Below, one piece after another: positions 33,464 to 43,198 of a stretch of 64,000 bases of DNA. This stretch comes from Blepharisma stoltei (taxonomy: Eukaryota > Ciliophora > Heterotrichea > Heterotrichida > Blepharismidae): NCBI GenBank assembly GCA_914767885.1, contig CAJZBQ010000041.1:860528-924527 (forward strand), read 5' to 3'. Under the pieces are notes generated by a model. The model was not told the origin of the DNA, did no database searches, and worked only from the letters and a program-made list of their open reading frames with translations. Each line of letters starts with the position of its first letter. Positions within the stretch are counted from its first letter, which is position 1. A program made the position numbers and the translations under genes.

Positions 33464-33754
33464 ACTAAATAAAATTAATTTACCGTATGAATCTTATCAT
33501 CTGGCTAATATTAATAAAATTTTAAATTTACCGTAAATCCTGTGAATTTTACCTAGGAAGTCTATCTCTAATTACCTATGCTTACTCTCTTAGCCCTGCC
33601 GCTAAATCATTAGAATTTGATTATCATCTGCGAAAAAGTACGATATTAGCTTGATGCAATTCTTTGAGCATTCCTAAGATACTTTGATAGATAGACTTTT
33701 GCTGAATTTTATAAAATTAGCTTTAGGATGTTCGATAAGTATTCAAATAAAAAG

Positions 33755-34280
33755 CTAAATACTCTGCCCTCACGATCATTCCCAGACGTAGTCAAAATCA
33801 CTGGACCTTAGTAAGCTACTTGCTATTTGCTTCATTTCTTCATATATAAAAGTATATTGCAGGTTAGACATTTTGTTAATAAAGTTTTGGGAAATTATAA
33901 GGGCATGGAGAATAGTAAAGGCAATAATAACACTGCTGGCTACAAGAGCAGAATCAAGAATATATACAGTATTAACTCCCCTTCGTGAGCGAACAAAACT
34001 TTTTTTTTTCAAATTTTAAAAAAATGCGAATTTGTGAATTGAAAAGTAAAAATTAATTTAATTTACAAAATTTATGTTTTAAAATGCAAGCTGCTTAAAA
34101 TTAAACAGAATTAGCTAGAGATTCATTATACTAATTATCACTATAAAAATATTTTTTCATAAAAACATTTTTGTTCGCTGGCTTTTGGGCAAAAAATAGG
34201 GGATTTTCCAATGGTTTTGTTCGCTCACACGGAGGGGAGTAAGGAAGACAGAATGATTGTGGCTGCTGCAGTTTTTAATC
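33755..34280 (-). CDS. Membrane protein fragment, interrupted by MITE-type IES
   Basis: On the minus strand, removal of a 267-bp IES joins CSSHNHSVFL to NTVYILDSALVASSVIIAF, followed by a second hydrophobic run and LQYTFIYEEMKQIASSLL, ending with FDYVWEWSWGQSI (TGA twice as Trp) and TAG. One or two membrane helices. The 5' end is not resolved: upstream (34275-34864) is a SINE-like element, and beyond it a TAG lies in frame. Treat as partial, possibly a pseudogene. Confidence 0.5.
33973..34239. mobile_element. MITE-type IES, 267 bp
   Basis: From TA 33973 to TA 34240. Inverted termini TAACTCCCCTTCGTGAGCG and (reverse complement) TACTCCCCTCCGTGTGAGCG; interior AT-rich and similar to the other MITE-type IESs (for example TTTATGTTTTAAAATGCAAG). 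Confidence 0.92.
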
Positions 34281-34878
34281 TTATATCACAGATTGGCTTG
34301 CGCCTTAATGGTTATGCAACCACCAAGGACCCTAAGGGTCTGCTTTTTCGATGCTGATGCCTCATCGTGACCGAATGATGAACAGTCAGCAAGGTGCCAA
34401 GCCATTTTCTTTTTCTCTGATCCACCTCATCGCCAGGACGGATTGAGTGTGCTCGAGAGAGGCACGTCTCCTCCTTGCCCGATTAAGGGCTCCAGTTTTG
34501 AGAAGGCAGATTATGGATTTCTGCAGTCCTACGGGCTCATTTGGGTAGTAGCTTGATCCAGGAAAAGCCGGAGCCTAAGGATGCTGGGCACCTTCCCTCA
34601 GCAACTATAGGTACAAAAGGCTCAGCTCCAAGGCCCAGGCCGCAACCCCTGGTATCACTCTGAAGGTCTAACTTAAGGGTCCTGAAAGACACTGCCAAGT
34701 TACCCCTTTCCAACCATATGAACAAGTTCAAAAACCTATCTGAATACATAAAGCATACCGGACCTGAATCTCAGCAGGTTTTTCATTCAGTTCACCTTGG
34801 TCGTAAGGTTAAAAAAATTCATCCAGAGTTCGGATGCGCTTAGGTCGCTATTTTATGTATGGCTGGCTGTAGCAGTTC
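34261..34878 (-). mobile_element. SINE-like element, about 590 bp
   Basis: GC-rich block about 34275-34864 between related 13-mers GGCTGCTGCAGTT (34261) and GGCTGTAGCAGTT (34866). The head (reverse complement ACATAAAATAGCGACC) is at the right and the tail of AATCT/TAAGATT type at the left, so it lies on the minus strand. Only the right copy of the target has a TA. Confidence 0.65.
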
Positions 34879-35033
34879 AAATCCTAATACTTTAATTCTT
34901 TAATATATAGGCTAATAGTTTAAGATTTATATAAGAATGGGCTTTCGAAATTAATCTTCCACAGTATACACATAAATCTAAAAAAATTAAATTATCAAGA
35001 GTAATTTTTATATAAAATTAATTTCTATCTATA

Positions 35034-36180
35034 ATGAATAAAATAAATCCTGGACGAAAAATCTTAGATATAAGGATCGATATGGGAAACCAAAGTTATT
35101 CTCACATAAGAGTCCACGAAAATGACGAGCCCGATGATTTAGCTTATAAGTTCTGCTTAATCCGAAAAAAGTATTTTTTCACGGGAGGTTTATTTTAATA
35201 TATAAAAGAATATTTTTTAGATTCAAAAAATCCTTTTTTAAAGAGAAAATCTAATTTAGAAATTTTATATTTAAATCTAAGCTACCTAATTTGCTGAAGA
35301 TTTTATAATAGAGATTTTCCTCATAGTTTGATTCACTAGCCAAGGGGAGTTAGAAAATGAATTAAATATTGACGAATGCCAATCTTTAATATCAAAAGCT
35401 ATAGAACATCAAATTGATATCCTTCTTGATGAGGAAGAAAGAAGTAATAAGCTACTCAATACTAGCAAATTAACTTCTGCCCAAACTTATAAAAACGAAT
35501 TAAATTTAGCCTCCCATCACAAATTTCAGAATTATTTCAATAATCTCAGACAAAAACAAGAAAATTGTTCAATAAAAGGCAGATATGAGCTGAGTTCTGA
35601 AAGGTCTCAGAAAAGTATTGAAGAACAAGTGAAACATTCCATAAGGCATTCTTCATTGACGAAATTTAATAAATTGCTTTACAATAAATCCCAGCCAAGA
35701 TATGATTATTTAATTTTTATAAAATTCAATAAAAAACAGCATAATACCTATGCACCAAGCTTTAAGCTTAACAAAACACAAATGATTAGACCAGCTTCCA
35801 ACAGTCGTGAGAGAAATGAAAAAATTATCGGAAAAAATTCAGAAAAAATATTTATCAGGATGAAAAAGGACAGATATGTAAAATTGTTTAGATTATTAAA
35901 TCCTGGTAATCACTCAAGTTTGTTGTTTCTGTCTAAAATTGATTTTGAGCTATTAACCAGCCAACTAATTAATATTTTGAAGCCATTGTGGGCAAATTTA
36001 GAAGAAAATGAAGGCGGCATAGATTATGAAATGTTCAGTATATTTATGGATGATATTTTAATTTATTTGACTCCTGGTGACAAATCTTTATTATTTTCCC
36101 AGATTGAAAAGCTAGCTAAAAATCGAGATTCTAGTAGCTTTAGTGCAAATGCAATGAAGAAGAAATTTGAATTAATATAA
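35034..36180 (+). CDS. Hypothetical protein with ubiquitin-like N-terminal motif, one IES
   Basis: About 332 residues after removing an IES (35158-35305). The start MNKINPGRKILDIRIDMGNQ leads to IRVHENDEPDDLAYKFC, a pattern found at the start of many ciliate and apicomplexan proteins (a beta-grasp strand then EGD-ELAxxFC). A long charged region follows, then SLLFLSKIDFELL and EENEGGIDYEMFSIFMDDIL, reminiscent of degenerate EF-hands. Function unknown. One TGA (Trp) in LIVWFTS. Confidence 0.68.
35158..35305. other. IES, about 148 bp
   Basis: AT-rich, from TA 35158 to TA 35306 (or 35309). Removal joins AYKFCL to an in-frame IEIFLIVWFTSQGELEN. Boundary inferred from frame alone. Confidence 0.65.
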
Positions 36181-36290
36181 TTTTTGTATAATAAATCATC
36201 ATTTGGCTTTTCCATCTTATTTTTAATAAAATTAAAAATTGCCATTAAATGCCCTATTATTTATAGACGCTTACCAAAAGCATCGAACAA

Positions 36291-36956
36291 CTATGACATC
36301 TGCATCGAATTATAAAGTTCATCTAAATCATTTTGCTGTGGGTTCTTCTGTACATTTGGTGTCTCCTTTACATCTACAATAACCTCTCTCTGCCTTTCAA
36401 ACGTTTTTCCAGTTTCCATCCCCACCATTTCTGACTCCAATTCTTTAGCTTCCAGCTCATCAAGCTCATTTAGCAGCTCATCTTCGTCTACAGATGCCAT
36501 AAACCCAATAGGCTGTGATATAGCTTCATTCATTTCTTGCAATAAATCTTGCTGCTCCTCCATATCGTCCTTCAGCTGATCTACATCATCAATTTTTATT
36601 TCTCCATGGACATCTTTTAACGCTTGATTTCCTGATTTTAAGGTGTCAAAAATATTTTTATTCATGCTGGCTCCTTCAATAGCAAACATTTGCTGCTCCA
36701 AATTCATTCGGGACCCTTCTAATTTTGCGATTTCTCCTTCGTACATTTTTTTCCTTTTCAAACAGATGAGCGCACCATTTCGGTCTCCGAGTTTTTTACG
36801 CTGGAGGGCCATCTGCATTTCGTTCTGAGCTTTGTTTTGCAGAAGAACACCGCGCTTAGTGATGTCGTCAAGGGTTTTTCTGAGGGAATCTATAGTTTTG
36901 AGGACCTCTTCTTGATTCATTGCTCTTTTCTTCTTCTTGTGACCGAACAGACGCAT
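36291..36956 (-). CDS. SNF7: ESCRT-III subunit SNF7/VPS32 (CHMP4)
   Basis: 221 residues, uninterrupted. SNF7 polymerises on membranes for multivesicular-body formation and abscission. The N terminus MRLFGHKKKKRAMNQEEVLK is basic; the helical core has RKKLGDRNGALICLKRKKMYE, LEGSRMNLEQQMFAIEGASM and EIKIDDVDQLKDDMEEQQD, then the acidic C-terminal half ending LDELYNSMQ. Size and blocks fit CHMP4/Vps32 better than Vps20 or Vps24. Adjacent genes are unrelated. Confidence 0.94.
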   Translation of the reverse strand: MRLFGHKKKKRAMNQEEVLKTIDSLRKTLDDITKRGVLLQNKAQNEMQMALQRKKLGDRNGALICLKRKKMYEGEIAKLEGSRMNLEQQMFAIEGASMNKNIFDTLKSGNQALKDVHGEIKIDDVDQLKDDMEEQQDLLQEMNEAISQPIGFMASVDEDELLNELDELEAKELESEMVGMETGKTFERQREVIVDVKETPNVQKNPQQNDLDELYNSMQMS

Positions 36957-37003
36957 TTAATTATTATCAGATTAAAAATGTAGGAAAATTTATTTGGAAA
37001 TTG

Positions 37004-37578
37004 CTGGGAGGAAAATTATAATTAAAATATGGCGTCTTCGTCTGGGCATGGCCTCCCGGCCATGCAGCCTCGACTCATATTTTAATTATATCCGGCAAGG
37101 TTTTACCATTTCAGAGATGGACAGCAATGCTAGGTAAGCAATTCTGGTAGCTTTCAGAGCCTAGCCCTAGTCTATTCTCAGGGGTGGATTTTTCCTCGTG
37201 GGGAAGGAGGGTGCAAGGTTGGAAGGGGAAGCCCAGCAAAGTCCTCTGGACCATTCGGGCAACTCCCTAGCGTGAAACTGGGCGTTACGTCCCAGGCTTT
37301 GCATTTTTCCTTTTTGCCGATAGCCGACCAGAAAAATCCATTTTTTGGGTTTTTCGGAAAAGCAACCCATGTACAAGCAAGTAGCTCATCCATGAGCCGT
37401 CGAAGACGTGGACATTTGCCCCAGAAGCACCCTGGTGATCGAAGCGAGTTTGTCTCCAGCAGACTGGTGGGCCCGATGCGACGAAAGGCGAGTGATAAAC
37501 CTGGAGTTGTAACCCCGTAGTGGACGTTAAGCGATATAAATTCTAATGTAATGTAATGTAATGCTGGGAGGAAAATTA
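37004..37578 (+). mobile_element. SINE-like element (family B), 543 bp, intergenic
   Basis: Element 37020-37562 between perfect 16-bp copies of GCTGGGAGGAAAATTA (37004-37019, 37563-37578). Head AAAATATGGCGTCTTCG with a small palindrome GGCCTCCCGGCC; tail (TAATG)n. Very similar throughout to the element at 39617-40156. Confidence 0.93.
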
Positions 37579-37785
37579 ATTTTTTGGGTGTCAGAATGAA
37601 TTTTAAATAGGGAATTGGGTTTTAAAAAGATAAAGATCTATTAGAGAATATTAATGATAATTTCATGATTGAAAATAAGCTTATTTGTTATTAATTTTAT
37701 TATAAGCAATTATTAGGATATATTATAATCTATAATTAAGAAATTAATAAGCAAATATTATTAGAATAATTAATCCAGCCTAAGC

Positions 37786-40700
37786 TTAATATTTTGACCC
37801 TTTCATTATTGCAGCGATTCGGCTGATTTCAGGGTCCAAAAGCAAGTTTCTTGGTCTTGGAGGCTTCGAAGTTCTTGAAGAGCTAATTTGTTGACTTATA
37901 GACTTCTCTGCCTCTTTATATATTTTTTTCTCGTCAGTGCTGATATTCCGATTATGAGCCATTGTAAAAGAATTATTCTTGTCTTTATAATCATAAAAAT
38001 TACTGTCTCCTTCAGTTTCTATACTAACCCCTTCACTATAAGTTTGGTTTAATACCTCATTTTTATAATCACTTTTCCAGTCTTCAAAAGTTTCTTTTTC
38101 AGACGAATTTTTTTGTAAAAAATCAGGCACAAATTCTGGCAGCTTTATTGGATTTTCATTAATTTCAGCTGAGAAATTTTGGTCTGTATTTTTAAAATCT
38201 TGATAATTTTTATATAAGCAAGATGGGCTGTATTCTTCCTCGCCCTTTTCATAATTTAATTTATATAAAAATTGGCTATTTGTGTTTGCAGGTAAGCTTT
38301 CTTCAACAAAAGACTGAGACTTGTAATTGTTATATAATCCAGGGTCCTCAGAAATCCCAAAATTATTGGAGCTTGATTTTTGGTGATTTCCTATTTTTTC
38401 GATTGCTGGAGTTTCTATATAAGTAATATCGGCTGTTGGATATTGGTAGTCTGGTGTAATTCCGAATTGATTTTCTTGAAAATTTTTAGCTGAGAGGTAT
38501 TCAAATGCTTCTTTTGTGGCTTCGTCTGGATAATCTGATGATAAATAGTGTGGAATTTCGAATTCCTTTTCTTGAAAATTTTCTGCTGAGGAGTATTCAA
38601 ATGTGCCATTTGCTGATGGACAGTGGGAATTTAAATAATTAGGAAGTTCAAATTGATTTTTTGGGATATTTTCAGTTGATGGGTATTGAAAGGACTCAAG
38701 CTTAAACTTCTCATAGCCTTGAATTAGCGGATTATCGAGAGATTGTGAAATATTTCCTAATTCTGCAGCCCTAAAAAGGGTTTTTGACTGCCGCAGTACC
38801 TGGCCATAGGTGTCCTGCTGAGCGTTAAGACAAAGCAGCTGAAGCAAAATCAGTGAAGACTAAAATGGAGCAAGCGGCGAGAAAGTCCTAAACTAGGTAC
38901 TCTAATGGCACGGGCCGTGCACGTGCTGCAAGTAACAATCGGAGAGCAGGACTCTGGAACCTGGAGGATTTAAACCTTACAGCAAGTCCATAAATATATA
39001 GCTGAGACATCATAGGGTAACTCGATCGTTCTGATCGGTATACTGATCAGAATTATTAACAGAAGTTTAATTATTAAGTCTAAGCCTAATTCTGTAGACA
39101 AACTATTATTTTTCAGGTTATTTTCTTCAACTTTTACCAGTTTTGGTGACGGAATTTTCCCTGATTTTTCAAGATTAGACGAAAATGAGTCTTTTTCGTT
39201 ATAAAAATCTCTTTCAGCCGAACTAGGATAAATTGATGTAGGTATAATAGGAATTTCATATAGGTTTATTTTAGAAGTATCTGCTGAAGATATAGTTGAT
39301 TTTAAGGAAGAAATGCTTTTATATTCTTCTTTTTCAGAATTATTTATTGAAGAACTATAATACGGAGATAAATCAGTTGCTTTACGCTCATGACTTCGAG
39401 TTTCAAATTGTTTTAAGCTTGAATTTTCTTGAGTATTTTCTATTGGCTTTGAAAAAAATAGAAGCTCATCTTTTAAAGAATTTGTCCTATAATTCGCTGC
39501 AAGTGCTGGTTTTGCAGGAGAAGAATCACTTTTTTCATGCCTCCAAGACCCAAAATTTTGAGTCAAACTTTCAAGAGTCCTCATATTTTCCAAGTGTTTT
39601 TGATAAATTTTGTCAATAATTAAATATGGCGTCTTCGTCTGGGCATGGCCTCCCGGCCATGCAGCCTCGACTCATATTTAATTATATCCGGCAAGGTTTT
39701 GCCAGCTCAGAGAGGGACAGCAATGCTAGGTAAGCAATTCTGGTTGTGTTAAGAGCCTAGCCCTAGTCTATTCTCAGGGTTGGTTTTTTTTCCTCGTGGG
39801 GAAGGAAGGCATGACAGTTGGAAAGGGGAAGCCCAGCAGAGTCCTAAGGACCAATCGGGCAACTCCCTAGCGTGAAACTGGGCGTTATGTCCCAGGCTGC
39901 GTGTTTTTCCTTTTTGCTGAGAGCCGACCAGAAAATCCATTTTTTTGGATTTTCGGAAAGGCAACCCATGTCCAGATGCAGTAGCTCACTCATGGGCCGT
40001 CGAAGCCGGTGACATTTGCCCTAGGCGCACCTTAGTGATCGAGACGGGTTGGCCCAGCAACTCGTGGGCCCGATGCGGCGAAAGGCAAGTGGCGGGTCTG
40101 GGATAGTCTACCCCGTAGTGGACGTTAAACGTTATAATTAATTAGTTAGTTAGTTAGATAAATTTTGTCAAAATCTTCTTCTTCCAGACTCTTCTCAATT
40201 TCCTTTGATTTTTCCTCAATTTTATTTTCAACTTTTTTCTCGATTGGCTTATTTATTTCTTTAATTGGTTCTACTATAGCACTCTTTTCAAGAATAGTAT
40301 TATTAGGCAATACACTTAATTGGCTTGGTAAATTATTAATTTTTACCAAATTTTCATCAGTTAAATCAGGCTCAATTACCTTTTCATACTTCACAAAAAC
40401 TTTTTTATAGGGGGACGGGCGTGATTGTTGAGGCATATTCTGTATTTTTATATTTAAACTGTTCTGTATTTTGACTGGCTCTGGGACTATATCAAGGATT
40501 TTATAAAGGTCTGTAAATAAAACTCTTCTATGGGTTGATGTTAAAGGATTTTCTTTAACAACTAAAGTAAGAAAATCTTGGATCTCTTCAGAAGGAATTT
40601 CTAGCTGTAGTTTTTCGAAAAAATTGACAAAGCTTAGGGTATGAAGGAATCCTAAATTATATTTGTCGGCTATTTTTAGTTCTTCTTCTAAGTTTATATG

Positions 40701-43021
40701 AGAAATTTTCAATGCATTTTTTAAGTTTTGAATTAATTCATTTTTTGATTTTTTCTGCAAGTTTATAGAGATTTGAGGCTGTTTTATAATTTTCATGTCT
40801 TGAATTTTATTTGTTTTTGTGGATTCCTGCTTAATATTAGGTGGCTTTTCTTGAAAATCATCAAATTGGCGCTCATATAGTCTAATTTCATCTTTTTTTA
40901 ATGTAATTTCTTCAAAGCTCTCTTTTACTTCATAATTTTTTGTTAATTCAGTCTTTTTATTTTCACTTCCTCCATAAAAACTCACATCATCTATCATTTT
41001 ACAATCTTTCATACCATTACTATCATTTAGAGTATTTTTCAAGCTTCCTTGATTTAAAAATAATGCAATATCATCAATGCTGTCAATGGCGCTATTTTCA
41101 ATTTTTTCTATTTTCTCGACTTTTTCTATTTTTTCTATTTTTTCGACTTTTTCTATTTTTTTATCATAATTTAGCTCTTTAAAAGTGGCAGTTTTTCTTG
41201 GAGAATCCTCAAATTTTTTATCAATACTCTGTGTTAAGTCAAGCCTATTTATTTGAGAAGGTGTCCCAACTGCTAATAAGACTTTAAGATAGCCTATATC
41301 TTTCCCAGTTTTTAGGCTATTTATAGGCTTATATTCATCTATAGCAATAAATGGATACACAGTTTTTGTGAATGTTTCTAAGTTTGCACTGAGTGCTGTT
41401 CCAAATAAGCTTAACGGAAGTTTAACTAGTCCAAGCAAACTGTCTTGAGAATCAGTTTTGTCTCAAATTTCTAGAGGAATAATCCCTGAGTATAGTTTTG
41501 AAAGTGATTCATCATTAACTACTAGAGGAAAAAGCATTTTATAGTTAATCGGAGTATTTTCTAACTTTCTGTTCAATAATGAAATTTTGTAATTTCAACA
41601 ATTAATAAAATTATTTTTAGTACAAGAATTTTCTTTAACATACACACAGAGATGGTGAGGCAAGCCAACCTGCCCTCATAATGCCTTTAGCCAGATGGAG
41701 CCTGGGACCTTGTGGAAGGGCGTGTGGTGAGCGTTCTCAGCCGGATTTTACTTGGATTGATAAAGCGCAATGCTGTGCTGATACACCGCAAGCTTATTCA
41801 GAGAAGATTTACCTTGAGGGAAGATGGAACTTGGAAAAGGATAAACAATAAGGCCAGAGGGCATTAGCTTTGTCAGTCGAGCAATTTCACAATGCGATAC
41901 TAGGAGTAGCGCTCTGGGTTATAACTTTCAGTCTGGCCGATATCCTGGCCAGAAAACTCACTTTTGAATTTCTAAAAGGGCAGCCCCATTGACATATGAC
42001 ACGGCGCCCAGCGTCTGGGCTGTGAGTGCAAGCCCTCATCCTGAAGTGCAGCACATGGCTTTAGGACATGGAATCGAACTGGCAATCAAGAGGGTGGAGC
42101 GAAGCAAGGGACCTGAAAAGTAGCATGACTGCAGGAGCTACTAAATAATAACTTAAGAGTATAAGTTTTTTTTTAAACAAACACAAATAATACATTAATT
42201 TTAAAATGCTCTTATATACCGATTATTTTTTTTAATTGAGGAGTGAGTAATTTCAGAAAATTTGGGTTTGAAATTTATCTTTGTTCAAAAAAATTTTGTA
42301 ACTAATAAAAAGATCAGGGCATGACCCATCAGCTCTTAATAGTTTGCTTGCTCTTTCTATTAAGAGATACAACTGAAACGTTGGGATTTCATCTTTTGGA
42401 GATAATGTGATAAACTTTTCAGGGGAATTTGAAGTTAAAGTAGTAGGCTCATCAATAGTTTTTTCAGATTCCGCTAATTTAACTGTATCAGAAAAATCAA
42501 TTTCATCTGTAAAACTAATATCTTTGTCATACTCAGGTATTGCATCCTCTTCAAGCTCAAAAATTTTGGTAAAATCATCATTATGTTTTGCTTTGTCCAT
42601 TCTTTTTCTTAAGCTTTCTCCTTTTTCTTTAATTCTATCTCATTCTCTACTTGTGCTTACTTCTGGATTTTTTTCTATTAATTGTGCCTTTTCTGTATTT
42701 CTCAATGTAAAAATACTTGGCGGCTTCACTCCTATTACATCTTTTTCTGGTAAATTTTCAAATTTAAAGGCTTCTTCATATAAATCGATTTCATTTTTTG
42801 ATATTTTATTATCAAGTTTTTTTATAAGCATTTTAATTGCCAAAATTAATTGGTAGATGGAGGACTGATCATCCAAATCTAAAAAAAATAATTTTTTTTG
42901 GCATGCGGAGTTCTGAAATAATTTTTCCAAATTATAATATTTTATTTCGTACCTCTTCAATTGTTGCTTTTAGTTCATTTAGTTTAAAACTTGCTAATAA
43001 ATCATCCTCGAATTCATCCAT
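37786..43021 (-). CDS. Large C2-domain protein resembling centriolar C2CD3, four interruptions
   Basis: Removing 329, 555, 658 and 70 nt from 5236 nt leaves 3624 nt: 1208 codons with stop, 1207 residues. The protein starts MDEFEDDLLASFKLNEL. A C2 domain begins at PTFQLYLLIERASKLLRADG and continues KTQIFWNYKISLLN-type sequence exactly across the 658-nt insertion, then LEIWDK. Next is DIGYLKVLLAVGTPSQI, reminiscent of C2CD3. Long low-complexity linkers follow (KIEKVEKIEKIEKVEKIEKI, and repeats of the form SAENFQEKEFE(I)PHYLSS). TGA gives Trp at FWNY and CWN. C2CD3 is a centriole distal-end protein; that assignment is tentative, the C2 fold is likely. It is divergent from the gene at 43199 over only 177 bp. 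Confidence 0.78.
38756..39097 (+). mobile_element. SINE-like insertion in C2 protein gene
   Basis: Element 38769-39084 between CCTAATTCTG(C/T)AG copies (38756-38768, 39085-39097). GC-richer core with ACTAAAATGGAGCAAGCGG. Removal of 329 nt joins NNSLSTELG to NISQSLDNPLIQG in frame. Confidence 0.87.
39602..40171 (+). mobile_element. SINE-like element (family B), 540 bp, in C2 protein gene
   Basis: Element 39617-40156 between perfect 15-bp copies of GATAAATTTTGTCAA (39602-39616, 40157-40171). Tail (TTAGT)n. Near-copy of the 37020-37562 element. The duplication holds a TA; removal of 555 nt joins EEDFDKIY to QKHLENMRTLES in frame. Confidence 0.94.
41589..42255 (+). mobile_element. Composite insertion in C2 domain, about 650 bp
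   Basis: Segment 41598-42246 between 9-bp copies of GTAATTTCA (41589-41597, 42247-42255). The centre (about 41650-42145) is GC-rich and SINE-like (AGATGGTGAGGCAAGCC head); the margins are AT-rich, so it may be a SINE nested in an older insertion. Removal of 658 nt rebuilds FQTQIFWNYKISLLNRKLEN. Confidence 0.82.
42880..42949. other. Short IES, 70 bp
   Basis: From TA 42880 to TA 42950. The gene frame changes across it; removal joins ELKATIEEV to DLDDQSSIYQLILAIK on the minus strand. Confidence 0.88.
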
Positions 43022-43198
43022 TTTTAAGGCTTTTTTCTATTTTATTATTTAATCTTTGCGTCATGATTTTAGTTTTTTGGGAATAAATTTCTTTGTAAAA
43101 TGAGATGTTATTTATTAATTCTTGCCTCTAAAGAATATAAAGAGTTTAACATAATAATTGGCATACTTAGCTTTTAAAAATGGCTTATAATTATTGAA
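43022..43198. promoter_or_regulatory. Probable bidirectional promoter region
   Basis: A 177-bp AT-rich spacer separates the divergent starts of the C2-domain protein and the CECR2/RSF1-like gene, so both promoters must lie here or overlap it. No specific element is identified. Confidence 0.5.

Noticed and set aside
37167-37520. Overlapping open frames on both strands
   Set aside because: They fall inside the 543-bp SINE and recur, altered, in its second copy at 39617; GC-rich repeat sequence, not genes.
24175-42246. tRNA-like pol III promoter boxes in the SINEs (for example GGTTCGA near 24341 and GGAATCGAACTGG near 42068)
   Set aside because: The A and B boxes are not found with the right order and spacing in the different families, so a tRNA origin cannot be claimed.
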